A stretch of DNA of 64,000 bases from UBA6898 sp964463135 (GTDB lineage: Bacteria; Nitrospirota; Thermodesulfovibrionia; Thermodesulfovibrionales; UBA6898), in contig CAYXBA010000014.1 in assembly GCA_964463135.1 (NCBI GenBank), positions 31,312-95,311 of the forward strand, written 5' to 3'. The notes beneath the pieces were generated by a model, which ran no database searches, was not told the DNA's origin, and saw nothing but the letters and a program-made list of their open reading frames with translations. How positions within the stretch are numbered: position 1 is the first letter of the stretch; each line of letters starts with the position of its first letter. The position numbers and the translations under genes were made by a program. Below are positions 57,319 through 64,000 of the stretch, in pieces.

Positions 57319-59265
57319 ATGTCTAATACAGCCCTTACCACCCCAAGAACAGTGCTGACCAGACTCAGGGCCATCAGTCTTTGGCACCTCGCAGGGATCG
57401 TTATCCTTGCCGAGATCGTCACCGCATGCATGAATACCATCATGGGGATCATATGGTGGGATCAGGTCTCGATTGATCTTATCCTGATAGGGACCGTAGA
57501 TGCTTTGGTAGCAGCCCTCGTGGTCGGCACGATCGTGCTCTATATTATTGAACAACTGCGTGAGACTGACAAGAATTATCGAGAACTCGTTGAAAATGCA
57601 AACAGCATCATCCTCCGGATCGACCCTGCCGGCAACATAATCTTTTTCAATGAGTATGCAGAAAAGTTCTACGGCTTCTCCAAAGATCAGATCATGGGCA
57701 GAAACGCGGTCGGCACGATTGTGCCGGAAACGGACAGCACCGGCCGCAACCTGGCAGAGATGGTCAGGGTGATATGCCTGGACCCTGCAAAGTATGTCAC
57801 CAACGTCAACGAGAATATAAAGAAGGATGGCAGCCGAGCCTGGATCTCCTGGACCAATAAGCCCGTATTCAACGCAGACGGCACGCTGAGCGAGCTCCTC
57901 TGCATCGGCAGTGATATAACGCAGGTGAAGCAGACGAACGAAACCCTGCAGAAATGCCAGCTCCATCTTGAAGAGCTGGTTGCCGAAAGGACAGCCGAAC
58001 TGATTGCCACCATAGAACGGCTGCAGCACGAGATCTCCAAGCGTGAAACAGTCGAACTGGCCCTCCGGGAAAGTGAGGAGCGGTTCCGCGGAATCTTTAT
58101 GCAGAATGAAGATGCGCTTTTTATTGTTTCCCGGCATGACTGCGGGATCATAGACGCCAACCAGGCTGCGATCAGTCTTTACGGATACACGCAGGAAGAA
58201 TTCATAGGCGGAGGACTCCCTTTGCTGCTGGCGCCCCTTGAGCAGGAGCAATGCCGTACCGAAATCCAGAACAGTTGCTCAGCAGGCAAATTTCGCATTG
58301 CACGGATAATGACCAGACGAAAGGACGGGACAGATATCCTCGCCTCTATATGGGGGAAAGCTGTTCGCCTGAGAAAGTGCGAGGTTCTCTTCTGCTCTTT
58401 CCGCGATATTACCGAACGCTTTCGGCTGGAAGAAGAAGCCAGGCTGCTTCAGGCCAAACTCATCCAGATGAACAAGATGAGTTCTCTCGGCATGCTGGTC
58501 TCGGGCATTGCTCATGAGATCAACAACCCGAACCACTTTATTGCGGTAAATGCACAAATGGTTTCCGAAGCATGGAAAGATGCAGCCCACCTGCTCTCTG
58601 ATCACTACCGTGAGTACGGCGACTTCTCTTTGGGAGGAGTACTTTTTTCCGAAATGCGCTATATTATGCCCCGCCTGCTCTCGGCAATGTCTGAAGGATC
58701 AGAGCGTATCAATAACATCGTTGAGAACCTGAAAGATTTTACCCGGCAGGGCAGAATTGCCATCGACAAGCCGGTTGATATCAATAAGGTCATCATTTCT
58801 TCGTCAGCGCTCCTGAACAGTCAGATCGGGAAATTTACCGACCGCTTTCAGGTGCGGGAGGGTGCAGGCCTGCCGCAGGTCAAAGGCAACAAACAGCAGC
58901 TTGAGCAGGTGGTCATAAACCTGATCATGAATGCGCTCCAGTCCCTGAGGACCAGGAGTGATGCTGTTACCGTATCAACGTTGTTTGATAACGAAGCTGA
59001 GCATATCAAAATCCTGGTCAGCGATGAAGGCGTCGGCATACCGCAGGACGTGCTCAACCACATCACAGAGCCGTTTTATACAACAAGGATCGATGAAGGC
59101 GGCACCGGTCTCGGCCTCTCGATCTCCTATTCGATCATCAAAGACCACCAGGGTTCGCTGACCTTTCAGTCAGAGCCCGGCAGGGGAACGACCGCGATCA
59201 TCTCTCTTCCGGCGTACAAGGATGCCGCAGAAAGGAGCAGACATGCACCAGACCATATATCCTGA
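57319..59265 (+). CDS. PAS-domain membrane histidine kinase
   Basis: A 648-residue protein. Two membrane helices lie near the N-terminus (LWHLAGIVILAEIVTACMNT; DALVAALVVGTIVLYIIEQL). PAS domain 1 begins NANSIILRIDPAGNIIFFNE, then a coiled coil (HLEELVAERTAELIATIERL), PAS domain 2 begins QNEDALFIVSRHDCGIID. The H-box has His399 in GIAHEINNP, and HATPase boxes are NLIMNALQS, DEGVGIP and GGTGLGLSI. The NtrB-like H-box fits its partner, the NtrC-type regulator, whose start overlaps this gene by 23 bp. The signal is unknown; the place beside formate dehydrogenase suggests redox or formate. Confidence 0.9.
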   Translation: MSNTALTTPRTVLTRLRAISLWHLAGIVILAEIVTACMNTIMGIIWWDQVSIDLILIGTVDALVAALVVGTIVLYIIEQLRETDKNYRELVENANSIILRIDPAGNIIFFNEYAEKFYGFSKDQIMGRNAVGTIVPETDSTGRNLAEMVRVICLDPAKYVTNVNENIKKDGSRAWISWTNKPVFNADGTLSELLCIGSDITQVKQTNETLQKCQLHLEELVAERTAELIATIERLQHEISKRETVELALRESEERFRGIFMQNEDALFIVSRHDCGIIDANQAAISLYGYTQEEFIGGGLPLLLAPLEQEQCRTEIQNSCSAGKFRIARIMTRRKDGTDILASIWGKAVRLRKCEVLFCSFRDITERFRLEEEARLLQAKLIQMNKMSSLGMLVSGIAHEINNPNHFIAVNAQMVSEAWKDAAHLLSDHYREYGDFSLGGVLFSEMRYIMPRLLSAMSEGSERINNIVENLKDFTRQGRIAIDKPVDINKVIISSSALLNSQIGKFTDRFQVREGAGLPQVKGNKQQLEQVVINLIMNALQSLRTRSDAVTVSTLFDNEAEHIKILVSDEGVGIPQDVLNHITEPFYTTRIDEGGTGLGLSISYSIIKDHQGSLTFQSEPGRGTTAIISLPAYKDAAERSRHAPDHIS

Positions 59266-60664
59266 CCGTCCTATTCTGCTGGTGGACGACGAACCGATGA
59301 TCCTTCTCAGCTTCGGCACGATCCTCCGCAAGTCAGGCATAAACAATTTTCAGGCCATGGAAGACAGCAGGGACGTGATGTCAGCGCTTGAAGAGCAGCA
59401 CGTGTCAATAGTCGTGCTTGATCTCAATATGCCCCAGGTATCAGGAAGAGAGCTTCTTGAGAAGATCAATCAGAACTATCCTGATATCCTGGTCATTGTG
59501 GTCACGGCAACGGATGAGATAGAAACGGCAGTTGCCTGCATGCGCTCAGGGGCATTTGATTATCTGGTAAAACCGGTAGAGATGAACCGTTTTGTCTCAA
59601 GTATCAGAAAGGCCCTTGAGATAGCATCGCTCATGAACGAGGTATCGTCTCTCAAGCAGCATCTTCTCTCTGACAATCTTGAAAACGAGACAGCTTTTTC
59701 TCCTCTCGTTACCGGAAGCAAGAAGATGCGCAGCCTGTTCCATTACGCAGAGGCGATATCCCCATCGCCGCAGCCAGTACTCATTACCGGGGAGACCGGA
59801 ACCGGCAAAGAACTTTTTGCACGTGCCATACACGATGCAAGCTGCAGAAAAGGAGCATTTATTGCCCTTAATATTTCAGGGCTTGATGACACTATCTTCT
59901 CAGACACGCTCTTCGGGCATAAGAAAGGTGCATACACCGGGGCAGATACGATCCGGGAGGGCCAGATTGCACAGGCCGCCGGTGGTACGCTTTTCCTCGA
60001 CGAGGTCGGCGACCTCAGCGAGGCATCACAGATAAAACTTCTGAGGCTGCTCCAGGAAAAGCAGTATTTTCCGCTCGGTGCGGACATCCCCAGGCAAAGT
60101 GATGCAAGGGTCATTGTTGCGACCAACCGGGACATACAGCAGCTTATTGGGGCCGGTCGTTTCAGAAAAGACCTCTATTTCAGACTCCGTACCCATCATA
60201 TCCATATCCCTCCTCTGCGGGAAAGGCTGGATGATATAACCGATCTGCTGCACCACTTCATTGAACGGGCAGGAAAAGCTCTGGGGAAAAATCCGCCTTC
60301 GTACCCGAGAGAACTGGTCACACTTCTGTCCACGTACCATTTCCCGGGGAATGTGCGTGAACTCGAAGCATTGGTATTTGATGCAGTAGCCCGCCACAGG
60401 ACCGGTAAGCTTTCAATGGACAGCTTCAGGGAGACGATTCAGAACGACCAGGACCTTCACCCCATCGTACTGCCTGCAGATGACGAAGCAGCGGTTCTCC
60501 TGACAAAACTCTTCGGCAGATTCCCTTCCCTCCGGGAGGCTGAAGACCACCTGGTGGCGGAAGCAGTCAGACTCTGCGACAACAATCAGGGAATTGCCGC
60601 TTCTCTGCTCGGTATCTCCCGTCAGGCACTGAACAAACGGCTCAACAAGAATAAAAATCGGTAG
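59243..60664 (+). CDS. NtrC-family sigma-54-dependent response regulator
   Basis: About 473 residues. The receiver has VDDEP, phospho-acceptor Asp60 in VVLDLNMPQVSG and the Lys in YLVKPVEMN. The AAA+ domain has GETGTGKELFARAIH, GAYTGAD (variant of GAFTGA, which touches sigma-54), and FLDEVGDLS. The Fis-type end is NNQGIAASLLGISRQALNKR. It activates sigma-54 promoters; one lies at 60882, just after this gene. ATG at 59243. Confidence 0.92.
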   Translation: MHQTIYPDRPILLVDDEPMILLSFGTILRKSGINNFQAMEDSRDVMSALEEQHVSIVVLDLNMPQVSGRELLEKINQNYPDILVIVVTATDEIETAVACMRSGAFDYLVKPVEMNRFVSSIRKALEIASLMNEVSSLKQHLLSDNLENETAFSPLVTGSKKMRSLFHYAEAISPSPQPVLITGETGTGKELFARAIHDASCRKGAFIALNISGLDDTIFSDTLFGHKKGAYTGADTIREGQIAQAAGGTLFLDEVGDLSEASQIKLLRLLQEKQYFPLGADIPRQSDARVIVATNRDIQQLIGAGRFRKDLYFRLRTHHIHIPPLRERLDDITDLLHHFIERAGKALGKNPPSYPRELVTLLSTYHFPGNVRELEALVFDAVARHRTGKLSMDSFRETIQNDQDLHPIVLPADDEAAVLLTKLFGRFPSLREAEDHLVAEAVRLCDNNQGIAASLLGISRQALNKRLNKNKNR

Positions 60665-60881
60665 GACAGGGGCGGCATTGTTCTCCATCTCAAGCGGATC
60701 CTGCAACTTTTATTGCATGCATGGACAGAACGATATTGGAGTCAACTTATTGATTTAATTTATTTTTTGAATTATATCCGCATTATTATCTTTCAATGGT
60801 TTCACCCCCTCATCAGATTATTAGCAGGCACTGAGCGCTGACAGCATTCTATTTAAAGCAAATTCTTTATTGGTCCCCTTT

Positions 60882-60897
60882 TGGCACGCAATATGCA
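60882..60897 (+). promoter_or_regulatory. Sigma-54 promoter
   Basis: TGGCACGCAATATGCA matches the -24/-12 consensus TGGCACG-N4-TTGCA in all but one base. Transcription would start about 12 bases after the -12 GC, near 60908, so the ATG at 60909 would be leaderless and a later ATG (60975) may be used. It serves the three-gene unit and is likely controlled by the preceding regulator. Confidence 0.8.
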
Positions 60898-60908
60898 AAT
60901 GTTAAAAC

Positions 60909-61256
60909 ATGAATAACCAAGACAGCAGAAAGTGCAGAAAGCAGCCTCTGGGGACAAAAGAGCGTGCAGAATGCATGAAGAAGCTGGCGGAATCCATTAT
61001 CCTGCAATGCATCGAAGACCTGTGGGATCAGGCCTCGATAAAACAGAGCGCGGAATTCTTTGGTCGGAGGGGCTTTGGCATTTGCGCCGGCATTGCAGGG
61101 ATGGATATCTGTGATCAGCTGAAACTGCTCGAACTGGTTAACCGCGCTGTTTCATATCTTACGGGTAAACCGCGCATCAAAGACCGTTCACGCAAAAGAT
61201 GGTTCAGGCATACGATAGGATCATCACCGCAGGAAGCATCGTCCTGTATCGCATGA
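60909..61256 (+). CDS. Small protein of the sigma-54 operon, unknown
   Basis: A 115-residue protein (93 if it starts at 60975). QCIEDLWDQASIKQSAEFFG, GFGICAGIAGMDICDQLKLL and a final basic segment (KPRIKDRSRKRWFRHTIG) are seen. I recognise no family. It is the first gene behind the sigma-54 promoter, before a STAS protein and a receiver protein, so it may be part of a small signalling unit. Confidence 0.55.
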   Translation: MNNQDSRKCRKQPLGTKERAECMKKLAESIILQCIEDLWDQASIKQSAEFFGRRGFGICAGIAGMDICDQLKLLELVNRAVSYLTGKPRIKDRSRKRWFRHTIGSSPQEASSCIA

Positions 61257-61284
61257 AAGGCCATGGGGGATCGAGAATCATCAT

Positions 61285-61641
61285 ATGGCATTCACCTTCG
61301 ATAAACAGGGTCCGGTAATCGTAATGAAATGTGAAGGTCCGCTTGATCTTCATAATGCCCAGATCCTTAAAGATGCTCTGCTGGTCGGGATCGAGAACGC
61401 AGACAGTCTCGTCGTCAATTGTGAGCGTGTTGATGAAATCGACAGCCAGTGCATACAGATCCTCTGCACGGCACACAGAATGGCAGTCAGAGCAGACAAA
61501 AAACTGATGCTTACCGGCATTGCTCCTGACCTTAACCCTTCGCCGCGGGAGATCGGTGACCTCTGCCTGTCACGTTCAGCTATCGGCTGCAATAAGACAT
61601 GCATATGGGTAGCAACTGAGCAATCCGCACCTTCGTATTAA
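61285..61641 (+). CDS. STAS-domain protein (anti-sigma factor antagonist-like)
   Basis: A 118-residue protein. VIVMKCEGPLDLHNAQILKD, then SLVVNCERVDEIDSQCIQIL and a C-terminal LTGIAPDLN is the STAS fold. The usual phospho-Ser position is Ser in DEIDSQC. It may form a partner switch with the other two proteins or bind a kinase/phosphatase. It follows the unknown gene by 28 bp. Confidence 0.75.
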   Translation: MAFTFDKQGPVIVMKCEGPLDLHNAQILKDALLVGIENADSLVVNCERVDEIDSQCIQILCTAHRMAVRADKKLMLTGIAPDLNPSPREIGDLCLSRSAIGCNKTCIWVATEQSAPSY

Positions 61642-61650
61642 ATAGAGAAT

Positions 61651-62139
61651 ATGGCATGGCATGATAACATGGCCCAGAACAGAGAAAAAATAAACGTAAT
61701 CGTTATCGATCCGTCTGCCGTAACGCGGTATCTCCTTAGCGAGATACTTGAACAGTCAGGTGACATTAAGGTTGTGGCTGCATTACATGATTACGCCGAA
61801 GCTCTCACCAAGGTACAGGATCTCAGACCTCATGTCATAACCCTTGATGTCGCATCGCCAGGCATAAATGGTCTCAAGTTCATGGAGACAATCATGGAGC
61901 TTCAGCCAACGCCTGTGGTGATAATCAGCGCCATAAGTCAGAGGCAGGGAGAGTCAGTAGTCAAGGCAATGGAACTTGGCGCGGTCGACTATGTAGGAAA
62001 GCAGTCATCGCAAACATGGAGCGGCATATTGAGCCTTGCCGATGAGATTGTCACGAAAGTCAGGTCTGCATCAACGGTGCAGCTTCAGCGAAATATCTCT
62101 GCCGGTGGACAGACCCCAAACAGCAGCGTGCAGATCTGA
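61651..62139 (+). CDS. Single-domain CheB-type receiver protein
   Basis: A 162-residue protein (or from 61669). The CheB/CheY fold: INVIVIDPSAVTRYLLSEIL, Asp in VITLDVASPGINGLKFMETI, VVIISAISQRQGESVVKAME and YVGKQ. The acidic pocket has one Asp (IVIDPS) instead of two, so phosphorylation may be changed. CheB's methylesterase domain is absent; a short Gln/Ser tail ends it. It may regulate chemotaxis or a STAS-based switch. Confidence 0.7.
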   Translation: MAWHDNMAQNREKINVIVIDPSAVTRYLLSEILEQSGDIKVVAALHDYAEALTKVQDLRPHVITLDVASPGINGLKFMETIMELQPTPVVIISAISQRQGESVVKAMELGAVDYVGKQSSQTWSGILSLADEIVTKVRSASTVQLQRNISAGGQTPNSSVQI

Positions 62140-62257
62140 AGCAGAGGTCATTGAGTCTGTTCCTGTCCTGCCCCAACAGCTCCCCTAACCCTTAAAAAAC
62201 AATATATCTCTGCATCAGGCCGACTTATTTTTTCTTTTCTGGTAAAATATCGCCTGT

Positions 62258-62333
62258 GCCGGGATAGCTCAGTTGGTAGAGCAGCTGATTCGTAATCAGC
62301 AGGTAGCCAGTTCGACCCTGGTTCCCGGCTCCA
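62258..62333 (+). tRNA. tRNA-Thr (anticodon CGT), CCA encoded
   Basis: A full cloverleaf: acceptor GCCGGGA/TCCCGGC, D-arm GCTCAGTTGGTAGAGC, anticodon stem GCTGA-TTCGTAA-TCAGC with anticodon CGT at 34-36, T-arm with TTCGACC, then T and CCA in the DNA. It reads ACG codons. Confidence 0.96.
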
Positions 62334-62341
62334 TTTAAATC

Positions 62342-62377
62342 AAAGGGTTACAGGTTTTTCTGTAACCCTTTTTTTTA
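62342..62377 (+). terminator. Rho-independent terminator of the tRNA gene
   Basis: AAAGGGTTACAG (62342-62353) and CTGTAACCCTTT (62360-62371) pair perfectly around GTTTTT, then a T-run follows. Typical strong terminator. Confidence 0.95.
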
Positions 62378-62592
62378 TCATCTGGTGGTTACCAAGTTGC
62401 TACACTCTTTGAGGGGTTATTCGCCTTCTTTCTTCATTATCGGGAAACCGCAGTAAGCCCCGTTGGAAACCAGCGTTATTCCGAATAACGGGTTGTTTAT
62501 CCATTGCCGTTTGATGTGCTCTTGTATGCTCTGGCAGGCCGCAAGCCTGGTGTTATATACCAAATCGGTTGCCGTTTGTTCTCTGCTGTTTC
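62378..62592. other. Spacer with inverted-repeat (attC-like) site
   Basis: No gene is supported. Between AATAACG (62484-62490) and GTTATA (62552-62557) is a roughly 75-bp element with a GGCAGGCCGCAAGCCTGG hairpin. The same TATAAC/GTTATA limits occur around the two spacers to the right. A 65-residue leftward frame here crosses the element and overlaps the next gene; it is not convincing. Confidence 0.35.
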
Positions 62593-62856
62593 TTACGGCT
62601 TCAGTGGCCACCATTCTGGATCACGTTTAAATTTGCCGACTTCCTTGACTTCGATCGGATATGTTTTTAATGCCTTTAGCTGTGCCTCAATTAAATTTTC
62701 TTTGTTAGCCCCACCCCTAAGTCGTGGATTTGCCAATTGAACATTATCATCTTCCCAGCCGCACAGCTCGCAAATGTCGTAACTGCCGGTTGGCTCGTCG
62801 AACGTCAGAAAACCACAGGCCGGGCATGTATATATTTTATTTTTATCTTCTTTCAT
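62593..62856 (-). CDS. CPCC-type cysteine-rich small protein
   Basis: An 87-residue protein. IYTCPACGFLTFDEPTGSYD, then ICELCGWEDDNVQLANPRLR, is the CPCC-family pattern with two Cys pairs (probable zinc ribbon) and GWEDD. An SRGGAN-like NPRLRGGANKENLIEAQ follows. These proteins are of unknown function and are frequent in integron cassettes and toxin-immunity regions. It is leftward, opposite to the genes before the tRNA. Confidence 0.75.
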   Translation of the reverse strand: MKEDKNKIYTCPACGFLTFDEPTGSYDICELCGWEDDNVQLANPRLRGGANKENLIEAQLKALKTYPIEVKEVGKFKRDPEWWPLKP

Positions 62857-62862
62857 CTCTCA

Positions 62863-62950
62863 TATAACGAAATTGCTGACCCGCAGGAGACATCTGAATA
62901 ATAATAAAGTCCTACAGTTCATCTCCTGTCGGATGAGCCGGGTGTTATAC
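62863..62950. repeat. attC-like inverted-repeat spacer 1
   Basis: The spacer is bounded by TATAAC (62863-62868) and GTTATAC (62944-62950). CAGGAGA (62884-62890) pairs with TCTCCTG (62922-62928). The stop of the next leftward gene lies inside the bound. The size of 88 bp and the layout fit integron attC sites, but core bases are not the classic GTTRRRY. Confidence 0.4.
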
Positions 62951-63421
62951 ATTCTTAGAATTTTCAATATACTTTTTGGCCAGGTTCTTTATCCAAGTAT
63001 AACGGCTTGAAAGATGAGGAACAACCTTATCAGGAAATTCATATGCTCGCATCTTAATCAATGAGTCAAGAGTCTGGCCATCAACATCATCATCTTTTAA
63101 TAAAGGAACTAAAATATTCTTAAATTGGTTAGCGTCCTTAAAGCCAAGTAATATAATAAATGACTGTCTTCCTCGTCTAAGGTTTTGACATTTCACTACT
63201 TCAATGATTTTGTCTTGAATTTCTTTAACCTTCTTTAACTTGGGTTGTTTTAGGAATACCTGTCTAACTTCTTCCCCAAGCTTCCAAGCTTGATGCTCAA
63301 ATGGATACCATTGAGGTGCTCCAAGTAGTTCGCGTGATGTTGGCAATGTAGGAGGGTATTCCTCTGGAGCCAATGCAAGGGCCTTATTACATAGCTGAAA
63401 TATTATTTCTTTTTCATACAT
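62945..63421 (-). CDS. Cassette-type hypothetical protein
   Basis: A 158-residue protein (MYEKEIIFQLCNKALALAPE) with QSFIILLGFKDANQFKNILV and SLIKMRAYEFPDKVVPHLSS, helical. HEAT-like or immunity-protein-like patterns are possible, but I recognise no family. Start at 63421, directly after an inverted-repeat spacer; a longer frame to 63454 runs into the spacer. AT-rich codons differ from the genes left of the tRNA, suggesting transfer. Confidence 0.6.
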   Translation of the reverse strand: MYEKEIIFQLCNKALALAPEEYPPTLPTSRELLGAPQWYPFEHQAWKLGEEVRQVFLKQPKLKKVKEIQDKIIEVVKCQNLRRGRQSFIILLGFKDANQFKNILVPLLKDDDVDGQTLDSLIKMRAYEFPDKVVPHLSSRYTWIKNLAKKYIENSKNV

Positions 63422-63424
63422 ATG

Positions 63425-63514
63425 TATAACGACAACACTGTGCCGCCCGGCCACTGAGCTTGATGGAAAAATAACCGGCGCTTATCGGCGTCGGTCCCGC
63501 TGCCCTTGTTATAT
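63425..63514. repeat. attC-like inverted-repeat spacer 2
   Basis: TATAAC (63425-63430) and GTTATAT (63508-63514) bound a GC-rich spacer with CCGGCGCTTATCGGCGTCGG inside. It lies between two leftward genes, as spacer 1 does. The repeated TATAAC/GTTATA limits suggest one family of recombination sites. Confidence 0.4.
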
Positions 63515-63528
63515 GCGGGTTTATTGTT

Positions 63529-63837
63529 TTAGTCTCCATAGAATTTGATATATGTATGGACTTGGTTTTCTGCCTCCCGGAGAAGTTTAAGTAGTTCTTC
63601 GCCGAAGATCTTCACCTCTGGATTCGGTGCCTTTGCTATTGCGGCTGTTAGTTCTCTAATCAGTATTGGTATTTGTTTCTGATTAAATACAGTATCGCCG
63701 TACGGATCAATAAATCTGAGGCAGTAAGATGCGATGTCATCAAAGTCTGGCAGTAACTTGGAAAGGAGTCCCTGCGGATCAAGAAGTTCCTTTAATTGGT
63801 CACCGCCTTCTGTCTCTATATATGTATCTATTCCCAT
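63529..63837 (-). CDS. Cassette-type hypothetical protein
   Basis: A 102-residue acidic protein (MGIDTYIETEGGDQLKELLD). DIASYCLRFIDPYGDTVFNQ followed by KQIPILIRELTAAIAKAP and a helical end (EELLKLLREAENQVHTYIKF) is seen. It resembles small immunity-like or cassette proteins, family unknown. AT-rich compared with the chromosome part. Confidence 0.55.
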   Translation of the reverse strand: MGIDTYIETEGGDQLKELLDPQGLLSKLLPDFDDIASYCLRFIDPYGDTVFNQKQIPILIRELTAAIAKAPNPEVKIFGEELLKLLREAENQVHTYIKFYGD

Positions 63838-64000
63838 ATATTGTTTGGCTTGCTAATAGCGTTGTTGGGCGTGATTACCATAGTTTCCACCACGGCCTTT
63901 GACCTTTATTTGATTCCTTACCATCTGGCGATGAAGCAGATGGGCCTGAGCTAAGCTGAAAAAAGTGTACACCAAAGTCGGGTAAAATACCAAGACGGAG
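63838..64000. other. Window end with GTTGGGC core-like site and a possible gene tail
   Basis: GTTGTTGGGC (63861-63870) contains GTTGGGC, the classic integron core (GTTRRRY). A rightward frame ends at 63955 with VSTTAFDLYLIPYHLAMKQM and three more residues before TAA, which reads like the end of a real protein broken by the cassette region. The last bases (GTGTACACCAAAGTCGGGTA) may start another element. All are tentative. Confidence 0.3.

Noticed and set aside
57244..58251. 335-codon leftward frame opposite the histidine kinase
   Set aside because: The opposite strand has an intact kinase with PAS, H-box and ATPase motifs; the frame is its shadow.
62417..62614. 65-residue leftward frame after the tRNA
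   Set aside because: It crosses the inverted-repeat spacer and overlaps the end of the CPCC gene; no ribosome site or family.
63956..64000. Insertion sequence end at the window border
   Set aside because: GTGTACACCAAAGTCGGGTA looks suggestive, but no inverted partner or transposase is visible in the window.

Overview
The window looks like a piece of chromosome from an anaerobic or micro-aerobic multiheme-cytochrome bacterium. A Nitrospirota (Thermodesulfovibrionia-like) or Desulfobacterota host would fit: it has DapL-type lysine synthesis, two selenocysteine proteins, many c-type cytochromes, NrfD-family quinone modules and NtrC/sigma-54 control. No rRNA or phylogenetic marker is present, so the host name is an inference.

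Region 1 (1 to about 34,464) is a transposable (Mu-like) prophage whose left part lies outside the window. A LexA/CI-type repressor and two membrane-protein genes run rightward at 32.4-34.2 kb. Everything else runs leftward in one long, tightly overlapping series. First come a Ner-like regulator, small early genes, MuA-type transposase and MuB-type ATPase. Next are a Gam-like protein, a tyrosine phosphatase plus TIM-barrel pair, an HU protein, many small genes, a GemA/gp16-like protein and a Mor-type activator. The late genes follow: lysis genes, terminase, portal, protein F-like, a fused protease-major capsid, connectors, tail tube, frameshifted tail chaperones and tape measure. A Mu-type early region joined to a lambda-like tail resembles the Pseudomonas B3/D3112 group rather than Mu itself. 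The right end can be placed near 34,464, where TG-type terminal bases precede A-rich direct repeats next to host folK.

Region 2 (34.5-40.95 kb) holds housekeeping genes: folK, dapL, a class A penicillin-binding protein, a PpiC-type lipoprotein foldase and hemL.

Region 3 (40.98-50.1 kb), starting 30 bp after hemL, is a respiratory cluster. It has two paralogous eleven-heme membrane cytochromes, then two cytochrome/ferredoxin/NrfD modules, a TorD-like chaperone, an AtpZ/AtpI pair and a DUF1232 protein. No catalytic molybdoenzyme accompanies these modules. They look like menaquinol-cytochrome c oxidoreductases of the Cbc/Nrf/Dsr type.

Region 4 (50.1-57.0 kb, leftward) is a probable formate dehydrogenase operon. 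It encodes a selenocysteine catalytic subunit, a ferredoxin subunit, a HybB/NrfD-type membrane subunit, a secreted DsbA-like selenoprotein with a Sec-Pro-His-Cys active site, and a di-heme cytochrome c peroxidase. Both selenoproteins are interrupted by an in-frame TGA and would be missed or called broken by a standard annotation.

Region 5 (57.3-62.1 kb) is a PAS histidine kinase, an NtrC-type regulator, and a small operon behind a near-consensus sigma-54 promoter (a small unknown protein, a STAS protein and a CheB-type receiver). Region 6 (62.26-64 kb) is tRNA-Thr(CGT) with a terminator, then small leftward genes separated by inverted-repeat spacers that resemble integron gene cassettes.
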